Positions 59,701-64,000 of a DNA stretch of 64,000 nucleotides are shown in pieces. The notes under the pieces were generated by a model that was not told the origin of the DNA, ran no database searches, and saw only the letters and a list, made by a program, of their open reading frames with translations. Numbering within the stretch: position 1 is the first letter of the stretch; each line of letters starts with the position of its first letter. Position numbers and translations under genes: made by a program. The stretch spans positions 123,379,501 to 123,443,500 of the forward strand of contig NC_090989.1 in assembly GCF_041146395.1 (NCBI RefSeq). The letters run 5' to 3'. Source of the stretch: Eulemur rufifrons. Taxonomy: Eukaryota > Chordata > Mammalia > Primates > Lemuridae.

Positions 59701-60339
59701 TTTATAATTAAGATTGGTATTCAAGAAGATGTCCCATTCTATAGAAGGTTGTGTGCTGTAGAATACAGTCAGTGGGTCTAGAAGGGGATGGACATGGGTA
59801 TGAGCCTACAAGGATAGGGACGGGGGTAGGGATGGCTCCTAGAGATAGAAGAGGCCAGTCAAGTCTTCAGAAAAGGAATGTAGATTCCAAGGAGCCAGTT
59901 AAGGCATTGAGAAAAGCAGAATTCAGTAAGACATTGATTGAAGAATAAGGTGTCTTTATCAAAAAATTGATAGAGTTTGTAACATACTTCCAAACCTGTC
60001 TAAACACAAAGCCATCTTCCCACTAGCTAACTCCTTTCCTCTCTTGCTGTGTTGTAAATTTTATTTCATATACACTCTGTCACCTATGTTGCGTTAATTA
60101 TTGGTCTGCTCACAACTTGTAAATATGGAACAGCAATAATTTATTAAGTTGTGGACTTATGAGTTGTGTATTTTCAATACTTGAATAAAATTTAATTAAA
60201 AATAGAAGGGAAGTATGACTGTATGGAGGTTGAAATAAATCAAGGAAAGTTGTTATATCCACTATTCCTTGTAGATTTGAACAGTTCTCTAGCTAAAGGT
60301 TTTACCTGCGGTAAAAATAGCAGTGGGCTGGGAGATAGA
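59701..60339. other. Non-coding, nothing recognised
   Basis: No exon or repeat recognised. Confidence 0.35.
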
Positions 60340-60440
60340 AAACTAGCATTCCAGCCCCAGCTCTGCCATTAGAATAATTGCATGACGTGGGCAAGCTGCC
60401 TGTCCTCTCTGAGCTTAAATTTTCTCATACGTAAAAAAAC
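60340..60440 (+). repeat. MIR SINE fragment
   Basis: The phrases 'ccagccccagctctgccatt' and 'ctctctgagcttaaattttc' mark the 5' and core part of sense MIR. Confidence 0.75.
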
Positions 60441-60589
60441 AAATATCCCAAAGTCCCTATAAATGTTCAGTTTGGTAGAAGACAGAGCAGCTCTCATCCT
60501 CAAACTAATTCCACAACACATACTAAAATAGAATTGCAACTCTCCCCAACTACAAATTCTCGTTACCTGATATTTTAGAACTGAGCCGA

Positions 60590-60760
60590 ACAAACATTTT
60601 CTGAAGAGGGCCACATGGTAAATATTTTAAGCTTTCTGGGCAATTACTCAACTCTACCATTGTAATGAAAGCAACCACAGATAATGCGTGAATGAATGAG
60701 CATGCCTGTGTTACAATAAAACTTTGTTCATGTGTGTGAGTGTATGTGGGACACGGAGGC
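60590..60760 (-). mobile_element. hAT-type (MER) DNA transposon fossil
   Basis: The order 'acaaacattttctgaagagg', 'gccacatggtaaatatttta' and 'caattactcaactctaccat', then 'gttacaataaaactttgttc', is a widespread non-autonomous hAT element in reverse orientation. I leave the subfamily open. Confidence 0.75.
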
Positions 60761-61355
60761 ACAGCCATCTCCCTGTAAAAGAGTTAGCGTGGTGTACTCA
60801 CTTAAACCTAGGAATGTGCCAGTACCAAAGGGAAGCTCATTAAATATTTGTGAAGGAAGGGAAGGAGAGAGGGAGGGATTATCCCCGTTTTATAGATGAA
60901 GAAATTCTACTGTAAGCCACCAGTGATATGTGAGGTTGAGGAAGCCATTATCATTTTTCTAACGAATCTACAGGGACACAGGCTTCCATGAGAAGGTTAT
61001 TGAATTTTGCTCCTGGAAAAATCTTCTAGTGTCCTTACACTCAGAGAAGGAGAAGAGCACTGGTGTGCTCTGGTGGATCCCTGTGTCCTGGGTCTCTGGC
61101 ATGCAAAGTGTCATTGTATAGGGTGTCATGTGGAGATGGGCAGGGGGCCTGCTGTGTTATATGTAGCTGCTCTTTCCACGAGTTCAGAATCATATGCTTT
61201 GTGCTTTTCCTCTCCTCTTACTGTCCCCTTTTGATTCTAAGTTCTGATGTGGCAGGTGGGAGTGGGGAAAGAAAAGGTGAGAATAGGCTTATGCACGTGG
61301 GGTGGGGACTCAGATGCTGGGCCTCTTGCAGCTGGCTTGCTGATGGCATCTTGAC
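60761..61355. other. Non-coding, nothing recognised
   Basis: A weak antisense MIR core occurs near 60880-60930. Overlapping frames at 61007-61371 show Cys/Ser-rich composition without a domain. Confidence 0.35.
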
Positions 61356-61461
61356 GTGGGCCAGGCTTTAAGGATGGGAAATTTTGGCTGTTTCTTCAGG
61401 TGGAACAATATACTTCTCTGTATCATAACATAGGAGGAATGTTGGATTTTTAGGGAGTCTT

Positions 61462-62159
61462 AAAAACTTGGTATGTCAAATTCCAGTCCCCCCAAATGTC
61501 TCTTCCTATATTAAACAAACCCTCTGTGCCATATCTAAAAAGTCCCCTCTCTTTTCTGGCCAGTTTCCTCAGGGACAATAAGCCTGTCCTTTTCATCTTT
61601 GTATCTTTTATGAGCCCCTCACCCAAAGCCTTGAGTGCAGAATGCACTTGCAAACAAGGTCAACATTTTGGGGGCAGTTGTCGTAGACCTGGCCCACTAT
61701 CCTTATGTTTATCTGCTCAACAATCCTGCTACTAATCTTACTCCATTTTACAGATAAGGAAACTGCTGTGCACAAAGTTAAACAAATTTTTCAATGGTCC
61801 TATGACTAGTAGGCAGACCTAGAACTCAGGCCTGTGTTTTAAGTACTATATGCTAATGAACCCATCTATTGCAGGTGTCGCGTTGTACAAAAAAATAAAG
61901 AAAATATGCACACACACACACACACACACACTTCTTCTCTAGAGGGAAGCTCAGGATTCAACTAGGCTGATAAACCCAGGCTTGGTGACCAACCCTGTGG
62001 CTTACCAGCTATGTTGGTCTTAGGTAAATAAATCAGGCTTGCTGATTCTCTCGCTCTTTATCTATAAAATGTGGATAATGCATGGTAACTAATTCGTTGA
62101 AAGATAGATCATTTAAATAAAATCTGGTAGCTGAAAAAAAAAAAAAAAACTTGGTATGT
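61462..62159 (+). mobile_element. Polyadenylated retro-insertion with 15-bp target duplication
   Basis: AAAAACTTGGTATGT occurs at 61462-61476 and 62145-62159. The inserted body (61477-62144) ends with AATAAA at 62116-62121, 12 bases before an A-tail starting at 62134. The insertion point reads TCTT/AAAAA, matching the L1 endonuclease preference TT/AAAA. Both target copies carry the G that marks unit 1 of the surrounding duplication; unit 2 has A. The body contains old MIR traces (about 61735-61850 antisense and 61970-62110 sense) and (CA)n at 61909-61931. It looks like the 3' end of a transcript retroposed by L1. No known coding sequence is recognised, so the parent is unknown. Confidence 0.88.
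61909..61931. repeat. (CA)n microsatellite inside the retro-insertion
   Basis: About 11 CA units, seen directly. Confidence 0.95.
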
Positions 62160-62398
62160 GATTAAATTGATTAACCAACAAATCTGTAAAATCTCACAAA
62201 AACCATGCACTTAATTTAGTGGGCCAGGCTTTAAGGATGGGAAATTTTGGCTGTTTCTTCAGGTGGAACAATATACTTCTCTGTACCATAACATAGGAGG
62301 AATGTTGGATTTTTAGGGAGTCTTAAAAACTTGATATGTGATTAAATTGATTAACCAACAAATCTGTAAAATCTCACAAAAACCATGCACTTAATTTA

Positions 62399-64000
<1,602 letters not shown>

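Larger units (their letters stand above)
61356..62398 (+). repeat. 180-bp tandem duplication, first copy split by a retro-insertion
   Basis: Unit 1 is 61356-61476 plus 62160-62218. Unit 2 is 62219-62398. Read by eye they differ at only two of 180 positions, both in the first 121 bp (t/c near 61423 and g/a at 61471). Unit 2 is uninterrupted, while unit 1 is split by a 668-bp insertion plus its target duplication. The small divergence suggests the duplication is fairly recent. Confidence 0.93.

Overview
The window is nuclear DNA from a primate, most likely a strepsirrhine and probably a lemur. Three things point there. One intact Alu (9581-9908) has the strepsirrhine-style left monomer and an A/T-rich linker of the lemur type. 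The L1 3' end at 28400-28710 resembles strepsirrhine L1 3' ends. No galago/loris-type tRNA SINE was noticed. The species is inferred from repeat style only, since no search could be run. There are no operons, CRISPR arrays, phage genes or other prokaryotic features.

Only one protein-coding exon can be supported. It lies at 62732-62912 on the + strand and encodes the first 60 residues of copine-4 (CPNE4), including the start of its first C2 domain with two candidate Ca2+-binding aspartates. It has a clean acceptor with a polypyrimidine tract and a consensus GT donor. The ATG sits one base inside the exon, so essentially the whole 5' UTR must come from upstream exons not recognised here. The other roughly 62 kb upstream, and 1.1 kb downstream, are read as CPNE4 intron or 5' flank.

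Region by region, positions 1-9.5 kb hold sparse ancient L2, MER5-type and L1 pieces and one reverse Alu. Positions 9.5-22.5 kb hold the intact Alu, a MaLR solo LTR inside an older repeat, and many MIR and L2 pieces. Positions 22.9-29.7 kb are an L1 graveyard: an ancient + strand L1 interrupted by a Tigger DNA transposon, then a younger L1 joined to another old L1. Positions 30-48.4 kb hold L2, L1 and MIR fragments, a MER1-type hAT element with intact 8-bp target duplications, and an L1 with a twin-priming inversion. Positions 48.44-51.06 kb are an unusual L1 that keeps its 5' UTR and a broken ORF1 but has no 3' half. Positions 51-61 kb carry old SINE and hAT fossils and several long repeat-free stretches that are enhancer candidates. 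Positions 61.36-62.40 kb hold a 180-bp tandem duplication whose first copy was split by a polyadenylated retro-insertion, only about 330 bp before the CPNE4 exon.

No new multi-gene system was found. The most informative observations are the duplication plus retro-insertion beside the exon, the 3'-truncated L1 flanked by direct repeats, and the long repeat-free blocks. Repeat boundaries and family names come from reading by eye and are approximate, usually within about 20-50 bp.
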